DNA from: Gemmatimonadaceae bacterium
GTDB taxonomy: Bacteria; Gemmatimonadota; Gemmatimonadetes; Gemmatimonadales; Gemmatimonadaceae
NCBI GenBank assembly: GCA_947457545.1
Contig: CANGXD010000010.1
Location: 1 to 53,543, forward strand
Direction of reading: 5' to 3'
Length of the DNA stretch: 53,543 nt
The translations under genes were made by a program, and so were the position numbers. The number at the start of each line of letters is the position of its first letter. Within the stretch, counting starts at the first letter, position 1. The notes beneath the pieces were generated by a model, which made no database searches, was not told where the DNA came from, and saw nothing but the letters and a program-made list of their open reading frames with translations. This document shows, in pieces, positions 45,386 to 52,393 of this stretch.

Positions 45386-45394
45386 TTATCCACA
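45386..45394 (+). promoter_or_regulatory. Perfect DnaA box
   Basis: TTATCCACA is the exact consensus DnaA-binding sequence. It lies 19 bases from the -35 box of the scpA promoter. A weaker relative, TATTCCACA, is at 45370-45378. With two sites only, a full replication origin is not supported, so promoter control by DnaA or chance are both possible. Confidence 0.65.
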
Positions 45395-45475
45395 ATGGAC
45401 CGGTTCCGGGCGCCTCGGGACCGCGTTCGCCGTCTGGCTCGATGGCGAGGCTCCAAGTTGCTGTCCTGACGCCGC

Positions 45476-45504
45476 TTGACTGGTTTGCGGGGACTTTCTA
45501 TGTT
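45476..45504 (+). promoter_or_regulatory. rpsT promoter
   Basis: TTGACT (45476-45481) and TATGTT (45499-45504) are separated by 17 bases, with the rpsT start about 85 bases downstream. The leader contains no obvious hairpin. Confidence 0.7.
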
Positions 45505-45591
45505 TACCGGTCTGTTCCGCCGTGGCCGGATTCCATCCGTCTGCCGGGTGGTTTCCACGTCACTGTTCAATCTGGTCTCCAGGAGTTTTTC

Positions 45592-45843
45592 GTGCCGAAT
45601 ATTCAATCCGCAAAGAAGGACCTGCGGAAGTCGCGTGCGGCTGCGGTGCGCAACCGCGCGCAGCGCTCGGCGCTGCGGACCGCCGTGAAGAAGGCGAAGA
45701 CGGCGACTGCGGCGGGTGATGACCGTCTCAAGGCCGTGTCGCTGCTCGATCGTGCGGCGCGCAAGGGACTCATTCACAAGAACGCGGCGGCTCGTCAGAA
45801 GAGCAAGCTCGCGAAGCTCGCCAACAAGGCCGTCGCCGCGTAA
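45592..45843 (+). CDS. rpsT: 30S ribosomal protein S20
   Basis: The 83-residue basic product starts with a GTG, reads MPNIQSAKKDLRKSRAAAVR, and contains the S20 helical motif RNRAQRSALRTAVKKAK and the C-terminal HKNAAARQKSKLAKLANKAV. It binds 16S rRNA early in 30S assembly. It is monocistronic, with a clear promoter, an AGGAG site and a strong terminator. Confidence 0.98.
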   Translation: MPNIQSAKKDLRKSRAAAVRNRAQRSALRTAVKKAKTATAAGDDRLKAVSLLDRAARKGLIHKNAAARQKSKLAKLANKAVAA

Positions 45844-45864
45844 CACGCGCTCGCCTGTTGACGA

Positions 45865-45906
45865 AACACAGAAGGCCGGTCTCTTGCGAGACCGGCCTTC
45901 TGTGTT
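45865..45906. terminator. Bidirectional terminator after rpsT
   Basis: A perfect 19-bp stem pairs AACACAGAAGGCCGGTCTC (45865-45883) with its complement (45888-45906) around a TTGC loop, followed by TT on the plus strand and preceded by an A-rich stretch for the minus strand. It can terminate rpsT and the convergent zinc-ribbon gene. Confidence 0.9.
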
Positions 45907-45937
45907 TTGGTAGGAAATCGGATTCAGATCAGATCGA

Positions 45938-47194
45938 TCAGAACGCGGCCAGCTCGCCGCCGCAGCGTTCGCAGTACCACTCGGTAGGCAGGTTCATGGT
46001 GCTGCACTCGGTGCAGCGGAGTGTCTTCTGCGGTTCGTTGCTATTGGCGGAGGACGACGCGGCGGCCGTCGGCAACGACACGGGGGCCGGCGGTTCGGCG
46101 CCTGGTGCGCCGGGGGCGATCACGGAGCGCAAGAACGCGAGATCGTCGAACGGATCACCGGTGTTCGGCGCCGCAGGTGGCGTCGCGGTCGCCGTCGAGC
46201 TGTCGACCAGCGCACCACCGCGGGGCGGCGCGTCGTGCTCGGCGACGATGCCATCGAGCGACCGCAGAAACTCGGCGTCCGCGTCGCTCGTGCTCTCACC
46301 GAACATCGCGAGCGCGTCGTCAAATTCCGCGCGGTCCGTTGGCGCCGCGCCGACGGAGGCGGAAGGTTCGGGCACGGCCGTGATGCTCGATGTATCGAAG
46401 AGCGCGGCGACATCGGCCAGCACGTCTTCATGACGTGCCCCCTGCGGCACCGGATTCTCGACGATGCCGGACACATCAAAATCGAGCAGCGCTTCGTCTT
46501 GTTCGGCCACCACGTCAGTGATCGTCGCCGTGTTCACCGGCTCGATCACCTCTTCGGAGGCGAATGCCAGCGGCACCGCAATCTCCGCCGTGTCTTCGAG
46601 TTCGTCGGCCGGCATGATCAGCTCGGCGACCGGCACCGACTCTTCGACAATCGCCTCGACGGCGGCTACCGGCGTCGGTTCCCTCACGGCGACCGGCTCC
46701 ACGGGCTCCGGTTCGGCGACCTCAGGCTCCGGCACCTCGATGACCTCGGCCGCCGCCACTTCATCCGCGACCGGCGCCGTGCGTGCACTGGCCAGCAGCG
46801 TCTGCACGTCTTCGACCTCGGTCGCGAGCGCGGCGCGTTCGTGGCCGAGGGCTTCGATCTTGTGCTCGACGTCCTGACGTACGCTGTCCCAGCGATCGCC
46901 ATCGTACTCCCCGACGAGATTTCGAAGCATGCCCTCGGCGAGTTCTTCCTCGTGTGCGGCGAGCCGTGCTTCGAGATCGCGCAAGCGGTCTTCGAGTTCG
47001 CTCCCCAACGTGGAAAGGGTCCCGACGTGTGACTGCAGACGGGCGATGACTTCTTCGCGGCGCCCGAGGTAGTCGCCGTGCACGCGCCCGTATATACGAG
47101 GCGGCGTATCGGCGCGCTTGGCCTCGAGGGCCGCCAGCCAGTCGTCATACCGCTGTCGCTCGGCGACCAGGGTGCGCACTGCTTCGATGGACAC
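45938..47194 (-). CDS. Coiled-coil protein with C-terminal zinc ribbon, unknown function
   Basis: The 418-residue product has an N-terminal half of charged coiled coil (about 5-145, LVAERQRYDDWLAALEAKRA and LGSELEDRLRDLEARLAAHE), a very acidic Ala/Pro/Val/Glu-rich middle (about 145-385, with EPEVAEPEPVEPVAV), and a final zinc ribbon: Cys394, Cys397, Cys408 and Cys411 (RCTECSTMNLPTEWYCERCG). No membrane segment or enzyme motif is seen. The GTG at 47194 is nine bases from GGAG. A cluster of palindromic TGTGA/TCACA sites lies upstream (47290-47406). A scaffolding or regulatory role is possible, but not shown. Confidence 0.74.
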   Translation of the reverse strand: MSIEAVRTLVAERQRYDDWLAALEAKRADTPPRIYGRVHGDYLGRREEVIARLQSHVGTLSTLGSELEDRLRDLEARLAAHEEELAEGMLRNLVGEYDGDRWDSVRQDVEHKIEALGHERAALATEVEDVQTLLASARTAPVADEVAAAEVIEVPEPEVAEPEPVEPVAVREPTPVAAVEAIVEESVPVAELIMPADELEDTAEIAVPLAFASEEVIEPVNTATITDVVAEQDEALLDFDVSGIVENPVPQGARHEDVLADVAALFDTSSITAVPEPSASVGAAPTDRAEFDDALAMFGESTSDADAEFLRSLDGIVAEHDAPPRGGALVDSSTATATPPAAPNTGDPFDDLAFLRSVIAPGAPGAEPPAPVSLPTAAASSSANSNEPQKTLRCTECSTMNLPTEWYCERCGGELAAF

Positions 47195-47316
47195 GACGTC
47201 AGACTCCGTCAGGAGAGCGAGAAAACATAGTGGACACGCCCCGGGCATTCTGCGGACGGCAGCGTCTCTGGAACCGACGATGCGCCCCGAGGCGTGTCAC
47301 GGGACAACGGGATGCA

Positions 47317-47356
47317 GCTGTCACGATCGGAACAAACAGCGGCAATTTGTGACAGC
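47317..47356. repeat. Inverted repeat upstream of the zinc-ribbon gene
   Basis: GCTGTCAC (47317-47324) and GTGACAGC (47349-47356) form a perfect 8-bp inverted repeat with a 24-base gap. A further GTGTCAC lies at about 47294-47300. These half-sites repeat the sequence style of the larger TGTGA-N6-TCACA palindrome nearby, suggesting one binding region. Confidence 0.5.
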
Positions 47357-47390
47357 ATGAACCGTACAGGTACTGCTGGCTAGCGTCGGC

Positions 47391-47406
47391 TGTGACCCAC
47401 ATCACA
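47391..47406. promoter_or_regulatory. CRP/FNR-type palindromic operator
   Basis: TGTGA-CCCACA-TCACA at 47391-47406 is an exact match to the symmetric half-sites bound by CRP-family regulators (TGTGA-N6-TCACA). It lies 18 bases past the pyrC stop and about 200 bases upstream of the zinc-ribbon gene start on the same strand. The bound protein is unknown and no such regulator is in the window. Confidence 0.6.
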
Positions 47407-47423
47407 GGCCATAGCCGACGCGT

Positions 47424-48722
47424 TCACGCGGTAAAGACGACGCGCCCGCCGACGATCGTGAAGCGTGCCTGACCGGTGAACTCGTGCCCGCCGTACGGTG
47501 TGTTGCGTCCCTTCGACTTGAACTGCTTCGGGTCGCAGGTCCACTTGGCGTTCGGATCGAAGACCGTGACATCGGCGATTCCGCCCTTGGCGAGCGTGCC
47601 ACCGGGCAGGTGGAAAATCTTGGCCTGCTTGCAGCTCATCGCATCGACGATTTGCGACAGCGTGATGATGCCGGTGTGCAGCAAGTACGTGGTGTTCACG
47701 CCGAGGGCGGTTTCGAGCCCGACGATGCCATTGGGCGCATCGGCAAACTCGCGTTCCTTTTCGTCGTAGTGGTGTGGCGCGTGGTCGGTAACGAGCAGAT
47801 CGATCGTGCCGTCGGCGAGTCCCTGCTGCAACGCTTCGATATCTTCGGCGGTGCGCAGCGGCGGATTCATCTTGGCGTTGGTGTTGTAGCCGTCGACCGC
47901 ATCTTCGGTGAGCGAGATGTGGTGTGAACACACTTCGGCCGTGACGTTGATGCCGCGCTCCTTGCCCCAGCGCACGAGTTCCACGGAGCCCTTCGTGCTG
48001 AGGTGGCACATGTGTATGTGCCCGCCGGTGCGCTTGGCGAGGAGGATGTCTCGAATGACGTAGATCTCTTCGGCTTCGGCCGGAATGCCCTTGAGGCCGA
48101 GCTTCGCGCTCATGATGCCTTCGTTCATGCTGCCGCCGCGCGCGAGCGTCATATCCTCGCAGTGTTCGGCGATGGGTACGTTGAACGCGCGTGCGTATTC
48201 GAGGGCGGAGCGCATGAGCTGCGCACTCTCAACGGGGCGCCCGTCGTCGCTGAAGGCGACGGCACCGGCACCGACCATCTCGGCCATTTCGGCGAGCGTC
48301 TCGCCCTTCTGCCCGACGGAGATGGCGCCGTACGGATAGACGCGCGCCATGCCCGCCTGCTCCGCTTTCTGAATGACGAAGCCGACCACGGCCTGGTTGT
48401 CAGTGACCGGCTTCGTATTGGGCATGCAGCACACGGCCGTGATGCCACCGGCGACGGCACTATGCGCACCGCTGGCGACGGTCTCCACGTCTTCGCGACC
48501 CGGCTCGCGCAAGTGCACGTGGACGTCGATGAAGCCCGGGGCGACGACAAGCCCCGATGCATCGAGGATTTCCGCGCCATCCGGGGTGCTGATGTTACCG
48601 CCGCACGCTTCGACCACACCGTTGCGCAACAGCACGTCGCCAACGGTGTCGAGTCCCTGGGAGGGATCGATGATGCGACCGCCGCGAATGAGCAGGTCCC
48701 GTGAGTTGATCGGGTACGCCAT
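47424..48722 (-). CDS. pyrC: Dihydroorotase
   Basis: The 432-residue enzyme cyclises carbamoyl-aspartate to dihydroorotate. It shows FIDVHVHLREPG (zinc His68 and His70), ITAVCCMPNTKP, a CHLSTKGS loop, ICEVCSHH-like TAEVCSHHISLTE, and DLLVTDHAPHHYDEKE. It matches the class I type (PyrC next to PyrB). The ATG overlaps the pyrB stop by one base (TAATG). It is the last gene of the pyr operon visible here. Confidence 0.96.
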   Translation of the reverse strand: MAYPINSRDLLIRGGRIIDPSQGLDTVGDVLLRNGVVEACGGNISTPDGAEILDASGLVVAPGFIDVHVHLREPGREDVETVASGAHSAVAGGITAVCCMPNTKPVTDNQAVVGFVIQKAEQAGMARVYPYGAISVGQKGETLAEMAEMVGAGAVAFSDDGRPVESAQLMRSALEYARAFNVPIAEHCEDMTLARGGSMNEGIMSAKLGLKGIPAEAEEIYVIRDILLAKRTGGHIHMCHLSTKGSVELVRWGKERGINVTAEVCSHHISLTEDAVDGYNTNAKMNPPLRTAEDIEALQQGLADGTIDLLVTDHAPHHYDEKEREFADAPNGIVGLETALGVNTTYLLHTGIITLSQIVDAMSCKQAKIFHLPGGTLAKGGIADVTVFDPNAKWTCDPKQFKSKGRNTPYGGHEFTGQARFTIVGGRVVFTA

Positions 48723-49681
48723 TATGCTACTCCCTTCTTGGCCGCTTCGGCCAGTTCAGGCTTGCCACCGGCAAGCAGGTACAGGACAGCCATACGCACG
48801 GCGACGCCGTTCGTGACCTGATCGAGGATCACCGAGTGCGGTCCGTCGGCCACGTCGCTATCGATTTCCACGCCACGGTTCATCGGGCCTGGATGGAGAA
48901 TGAGCAGATCGCGCGGCGCCCGCTCGAGTCGGGCGCTGGTGACGCCGAACACGCGGTTGTATTCGCGCAACGACGGGATGTAGCCGGCCTGCATGCGTTC
49001 GAGTTGCAAGCGCAGCACGTTGAGGGCATCCGCCCACTCGATGGCCGCTTCGATGCGATTGAAGACCGTCACGCCCATCGCTTCGATGGCGTTGGGCAGC
49101 AACGAACGCGGGCCGCACACGGCGACGTCTGCGCCAAGCTTGGTGAGCCCCCAAATGTTCGAGCGCGCGACACGCGAGTGCAGGACATCGCCGACAATAC
49201 AAATCTTCTTGCCGCGCAGGTCACCGAAGCGATCGCGCAACGTGAGCATGTCGAGCAACCCCTGCGTGGGGTGTTCGTTGGTGCCGTCGCCCGCGTTGAC
49301 GACATTCGATTCGATGCGTTCGGCAAGGAACTTCGCGGCGCCCGATCCGCCATGGCGGATGACGACCATGTCGATCTTCATCGCTTCGAGATTTCGCGCG
49401 GTATCGACGAGCGTTTCACCCTTCGAGACGCTCGACCCGGCGGACGCCACATTCACGGTATCTGCGCTGAGTCGCTTTTCGGCGAACTCGAAGGAGATGC
49501 GCGTGCGCGTGGAGGCTTCGAAAAACAGATTGACGATGGTCGCGCCGCGCAGCGTCGGCACTTTCTTGATGGCGCGCTCGGAGATTTCGCGGAACGGCAC
49601 GGCGGTGTCGAGCACCAATTGGATCTGCTCGGCCGAGAGCGGCGCGAGCCCCAGAAGGTCCTTGCCAAGGGGACCGGCCAT
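48722..49681 (-). CDS. pyrB: Aspartate carbamoyltransferase, catalytic subunit
   Basis: The 319-residue enzyme condenses carbamoyl phosphate with aspartate. Motifs are [17 protein letters not shown], the loop [44 protein letters not shown] and [11 protein letters not shown]. The ATG at 49681 follows the pyrR stop by four bases and gives the normal length; an in-frame upstream ATG at 49819 overlaps pyrR and is not family-like. No regulatory pyrI partner is near. Confidence 0.97.
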   Translation of the reverse strand: MAGPLGKDLLGLAPLSAEQIQLVLDTAVPFREISERAIKKVPTLRGATIVNLFFEASTRTRISFEFAEKRLSADTVNVASAGSSVSKGETLVDTARNLEAMKIDMVVIRHGGSGAAKFLAERIESNVVNAGDGTNEHPTQGLLDMLTLRDRFGDLRGKKICIVGDVLHSRVARSNIWGLTKLGADVAVCGPRSLLPNAIEAMGVTVFNRIEAAIEWADALNVLRLQLERMQAGYIPSLREYNRVFGVTSARLERAPRDLLILHPGPMNRGVEIDSDVADGPHSVILDQVTNGVAVRMAVLYLLAGGKPELAEAAKKGVA

Positions 49682-49685
49682 ACGG

Positions 49686-50237
49686 TCAGCTCTCCTCGGT
49701 GCGGGAGGCGATGACCACGTCGTCACGACCGTCGAGCTCCTCGATGAACACGTCGACGCGCTGATCGGCTGCCACATCGATGCGCCGTCCGACAATGTCC
49801 GCATGGATGGGAAGCTCACGTCCCCCGCGGTCGATCAGGACGGCGAGCGCGATGCGCGACGGTCGGCCGAAGTCCGCGAGTTCGTCGAGGGCCGCGCGTA
49901 CGGTGCGTCCGGTATAGAGCACATCGTCGACGATGACGACGTGCTGATGGTCGAGGGTCCACGGCAGCGATGTCGCGCCGACAACCGGACGCGGGCCGAC
50001 GGTCTGCAGATCATCGCGATACAGCGTGATGTCGAGGGCGCCCGACGCGACGGTCACTTTTTCCTGCGACTCGATGATGCGCACGATCCGTTCGGCGAGC
50101 TGCACGCCACGACGCTGAATGCCGACGATGACGAGGTTGTCGGTCCCGGCGTTGAGCTCGAGGATCTGGTCGGCCATGCGGCGCAGCGTGCGATCGAGCG
50201 CGCGCGCGTCCAGCACGGTAATGGGCTTCTTGGGCAT
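49686..50237 (-). CDS. pyrR: Bifunctional pyr operon RNA-binding regulator / uracil phosphoribosyltransferase PyrR
   Basis: The 183-residue protein has the PRPP loop [18 protein letters not shown] (about 100-117), [16 protein letters not shown], and the basic [15 protein letters not shown] segment. PyrR binds leader RNA of pyr genes when UMP is high and promotes termination, and it has some UPRTase activity. It is first in pyrR-pyrB-pyrC. In this window the leader shows a terminator-like hairpin 64 bases upstream, but no clear PyrR-binding loop was recognised. Confidence 0.95.
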   Translation of the reverse strand: MPKKPITVLDARALDRTLRRMADQILELNAGTDNLVIVGIQRRGVQLAERIVRIIESQEKVTVASGALDITLYRDDLQTVGPRPVVGATSLPWTLDHQHVVIVDDVLYTGRTVRAALDELADFGRPSRIALAVLIDRGGRELPIHADIVGRRIDVAADQRVDVFIEELDGRDDVVIASRTEES

Positions 50238-50300
50238 AGCTCACAAGTTAACAGCGCCCGGCCCCGCTTGTGGGGCTGCTGCCCGGCCGGCGAAAACGTA

Positions 50301-50334
50301 AAGTGGCGGGCGCCCCCCCGGACGCCCGCCACTT
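50301..50334 (-). terminator. Hairpin terminator upstream of pyrR (possible pyr attenuator)
   Basis: A perfect 12-bp stem pairs AAGTGGCGGGCG (50301-50312) with CGCCCGCCACTT (50323-50334) around a ten-base loop. On the minus strand it leads into TTACGTTTTCG. It follows the 158-residue gene (stop at 50382) and precedes pyrR, so it can end the upstream transcript, or, if the pyr promoter lies before it, act as a PyrR-controlled attenuator. Confidence 0.7.
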
Positions 50335-50381
50335 CCCTACTTCACTACCACTGGAGACTACGGTGCTCTAGAACGACCGGC

Positions 50382-50858
50382 TTACCACTCGTGGTGGGAG
50401 CGCGGCTGTTCGGTGCCGGGTGCCTTGGGCGACCAGAGCCCATGGAGCGGCGACAGGTGCCGCGCGGCTGTCCGGGCGGCGCGCAAGCGCGCCTTGTCGA
50501 CCGGTGGGACATACGACGTTGCGGCGAACATGGCGATGTCTGCGGCGGCCTCCATGGTGGCCTGGGCGAAGCCCTGCGACCAATCGGGACCGTACGGGTG
50601 CGTATCGGCACGCTCCTCGACGCCACGGCCAAACGCCACGCATTTGTCGGCGGCTTCCTTGAGCGTGCGGCTGGAGGCCAAGTGCGCCACCACCACGTGC
50701 AGACCATCGCGACGGCCCATATGGTAGGTCGGCGAATCGAGCGCATCACCGGCCGGCGCCTCAACAACTCCTGAGGCAATCCCCGTCAGCATCACGCACT
50801 GCTGCGAGAAGTAGCTGCGAATGGGATCGACCGGCGGTTCATCGAGGATTGGCGACAT
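50382..50858 (-). CDS. Unrecognised 158-residue protein
   Basis: The product is 158 residues, mostly polar, with an N-terminal segment MSPILDEPPVDPIRSYFSQQ, a central VVVAHLASSRTLKEAADKCV helix, a FAQATMEAAADIAMFAATSY helix and a basic His/Pro-rich C-terminus. It has no signal peptide, no membrane segment and no recognised catalytic motif. It sits alone between the ATP-grasp pair and the pyr operon, with a terminator on each side, so it is probably a separate transcript. A small 22-bp inverted repeat lies upstream at 50986-51007. Coding is supported by length and codon pattern only. Confidence 0.55.
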   Translation of the reverse strand: MSPILDEPPVDPIRSYFSQQCVMLTGIASGVVEAPAGDALDSPTYHMGRRDGLHVVVAHLASSRTLKEAADKCVAFGRGVEERADTHPYGPDWSQGFAQATMEAAADIAMFAATSYVPPVDKARLRAARTAARHLSPLHGLWSPKAPGTEQPRSHHEW

Positions 50859-50985
50859 CTGGCGTATCCGGCAGTGAGGAAGTTCTTCGTGGCCGCCTCA
50901 ACGCGGCCTTCGACATCCCTTAGGGCAAGCGGTGTGCCGCCGCCCACATCACCGCCTGTACAGCCGTTTCCCTCTGAAAAGCACA

Positions 50986-51007
50986 CGTTTGTGATTCCGC
51001 ACAAACG
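50986..51007. repeat. 22-bp inverted repeat upstream of the 158-residue gene
   Basis: CGTTTGTG (50986-50993), six bases, then CACAAACG (51000-51007) is a perfect palindrome in the 245-base gap between the ATP-grasp gene and the 158-residue gene. Its size suits a repressor dimer. It is about 130 bases upstream of the start of the 158-residue gene. No promoter could be assigned. Confidence 0.5.
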
Positions 51008-51066
51008 GTCGAGTCCGCTACACGTTGCGCTCAGACCACCAGTGGTGAGGCATCGGTGCAACAATT

Positions 51067-51098
51067 TGCGCCCCCGTGCCACGGTGGCCGGGGGCGCA
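51067..51098 (-). terminator. Strong hairpin after the ATP-grasp gene
   Basis: TGCGCCCCCG (51067-51076) pairs with CGGGGGCGCA (51089-51098), with an inner GCCA/TGGC stem. It begins six bases after the ATP-grasp stop (51104) on the minus strand. The following AATTGTTG is a weak U-tract, so confidence is moderate. Confidence 0.7.
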
Positions 51099-51103
51099 GT
51101 TCC

Positions 51104-52336
51104 TCAATGCGCGAACAGCTGCAAGTGCGTGCCGACCATATCCGCCATTGCCTTGCAGGTGTCCCAATCGGGATGGCGGACGGTCACGTAGCCATCGGAC
51201 AGCAGGGTGCTCTTCCAATCGCGGCGCGGGGATCCCACGGGGAGCAGGTCGATGGTACAGATCGCGTCGCCGAGGCGGCTCTTGAGCAGCTCCAGGCCTT
51301 CGATACGCCGGATGCGCCCCTGCCCGTTCGCCCGCTTGGTAATGCATGCGGCGTTGAACGGGCGCTCGATGGGGATGGAGAAGGTGCCGTGCAGTTCGGC
51401 CTCCGCCCATCCGGCGAACAGGTCGACGTTGCTGGCGAAGTTCATGAGGTCGACGGTGCGGGCCCCCGGCGGCCGGGCGCCGATTTCCCCGAAGACCACC
51501 TCACCGTCGGATTTGCGGTACCACTCCATGTGCGTGAAGCCGGTATCGTAGCCGAGCACCTTGATGACCTGCTCGCCGAGGGCGATGCCGCCGGTCACCC
51601 ACGGATTGTCGACGTGGCGATAGGAGAGCGTCTGCGGCGAAATCCATTCGTTGGTGCGGGCGATGAGCGGGCGTGGGCGATAGTGCCCCACGTGGAAGTA
51701 CTTGATCTCTCCGCCGGCACAAATGGTGTCGTAGGTGAACTCCTCGCCGTCGATGAATTCTTCGACGTCGACCGTTTCGATATGCCCGAGCTGCGCGATG
51801 GCGGCCGCAACCTCGGCGGCATCGTCACAGCGATAGGTGTCCATGGAGCCGGCACCGGCGATGGGCTTGATGATGAGCGGATAGCCGACCTGTTCGGCAG
51901 CCGCCCACACCTCGGCGGCGGTACTCGCCACGGCGTGATGCGGCACGCGTACGCCGCCGTCGGCGAGCGCCTGCTTCATCAGGTCCTTGTTGCGGAACTT
52001 GATCGCCTGGTCGTAGCGCTGGCCGGGCACGTCGAAGGCTTCGCGGATTTGCGCGGCGAGTTCGATGCCGGGCTCCCAGAGGCAGCAGACGCGATCGAGG
52101 GTGCGCGCTCCGAGCCAGCGGCGGATCTGCTCGATGGCGCTCGGCACATTGGTGAACAGGTCGGGCACCTGCAGATAGTCGCTGAGGTGGCGCCGCGCGA
52201 GTTCAGGCAGTTCATGGGCCGGCCCATTGGCCACGCCCAGCACCGTCGCACCCTGCTCGGAGAGTCCGCGGGTAAACAGGGGCATTTCACCGGGATAGCC
52301 CGGCGTGATCATGAGCACGGTCTTGGACATCGACAT
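51104..52336 (-). CDS. ATP-grasp ligase, unknown substrate (first of a tandem pair)
   Basis: The 410-residue product starts MSMSKTVLMITPGYPGEMPL and has a Rossmann-like front part. The ATP-grasp core includes GYPLIIKPIAGAGSMDTYRC (ATP-binding Lys), VEEFIDGEEFTYDTI, and the metal-binding EIGARPPGARTVDLMN region. It belongs to the carboxylate-amine ligase superfamily; the acyl and amine substrates are not deducible. The next gene encodes a related ATP-grasp protein. The ATG at 52336 has AGGA upstream. A strong hairpin follows. Confidence 0.8.
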   Translation of the reverse strand: MSMSKTVLMITPGYPGEMPLFTRGLSEQGATVLGVANGPAHELPELARRHLSDYLQVPDLFTNVPSAIEQIRRWLGARTLDRVCCLWEPGIELAAQIREAFDVPGQRYDQAIKFRNKDLMKQALADGGVRVPHHAVASTAAEVWAAAEQVGYPLIIKPIAGAGSMDTYRCDDAAEVAAAIAQLGHIETVDVEEFIDGEEFTYDTICAGGEIKYFHVGHYRPRPLIARTNEWISPQTLSYRHVDNPWVTGGIALGEQVIKVLGYDTGFTHMEWYRKSDGEVVFGEIGARPPGARTVDLMNFASNVDLFAGWAEAELHGTFSIPIERPFNAACITKRANGQGRIRRIEGLELLKSRLGDAICTIDLLPVGSPRRDWKSTLLSDGYVTVRHPDWDTCKAMADMVGTHLQLFAH

Positions 52337-52393
52337 CGCAGTTCCTGCGTACGGGAAAGCGGGCCCGGGGAACACCCCCGTTGGGGAGCCCGA

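Larger units (their letters stand above)
45253..45591. other. Divergent intergenic region with two promoters and a DnaA box
   Basis: This 339-base stretch has no gene. It holds the minus-strand promoter of the scpA-scpB run (45338-45366), a perfect DnaA box (45386-45394), and the plus-strand promoter of rpsT (45476-45504). An AGGAG ribosome site for rpsT ends at 45585. The middle is AT-richer than the surroundings around 45365-45400. Confidence 0.7.

Noticed and set aside
45370..45400. Replication origin
   Set aside because: Only one perfect and one poor DnaA box are present, without dnaA, dnaN or an AT-rich unwinding region.
49682..49819. Extended N-terminus for PyrB
   Set aside because: It overlaps the pyrR end out of frame and adds a low-complexity Ser/Arg stretch not found in the family.
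50792..51082. Minus-strand open frame overlapping the 158-residue gene and the 50859-51103 gap
   Set aside because: It overlaps a longer frame, has no ribosome site and crosses the palindrome; no family similarity.
52337..52393. Strong terminator between the two ATP-grasp genes
   Set aside because: The gap is GC-rich and can form several short stems, but none is a clean stem with a U-tract, so co-transcription was kept as the more likely reading.
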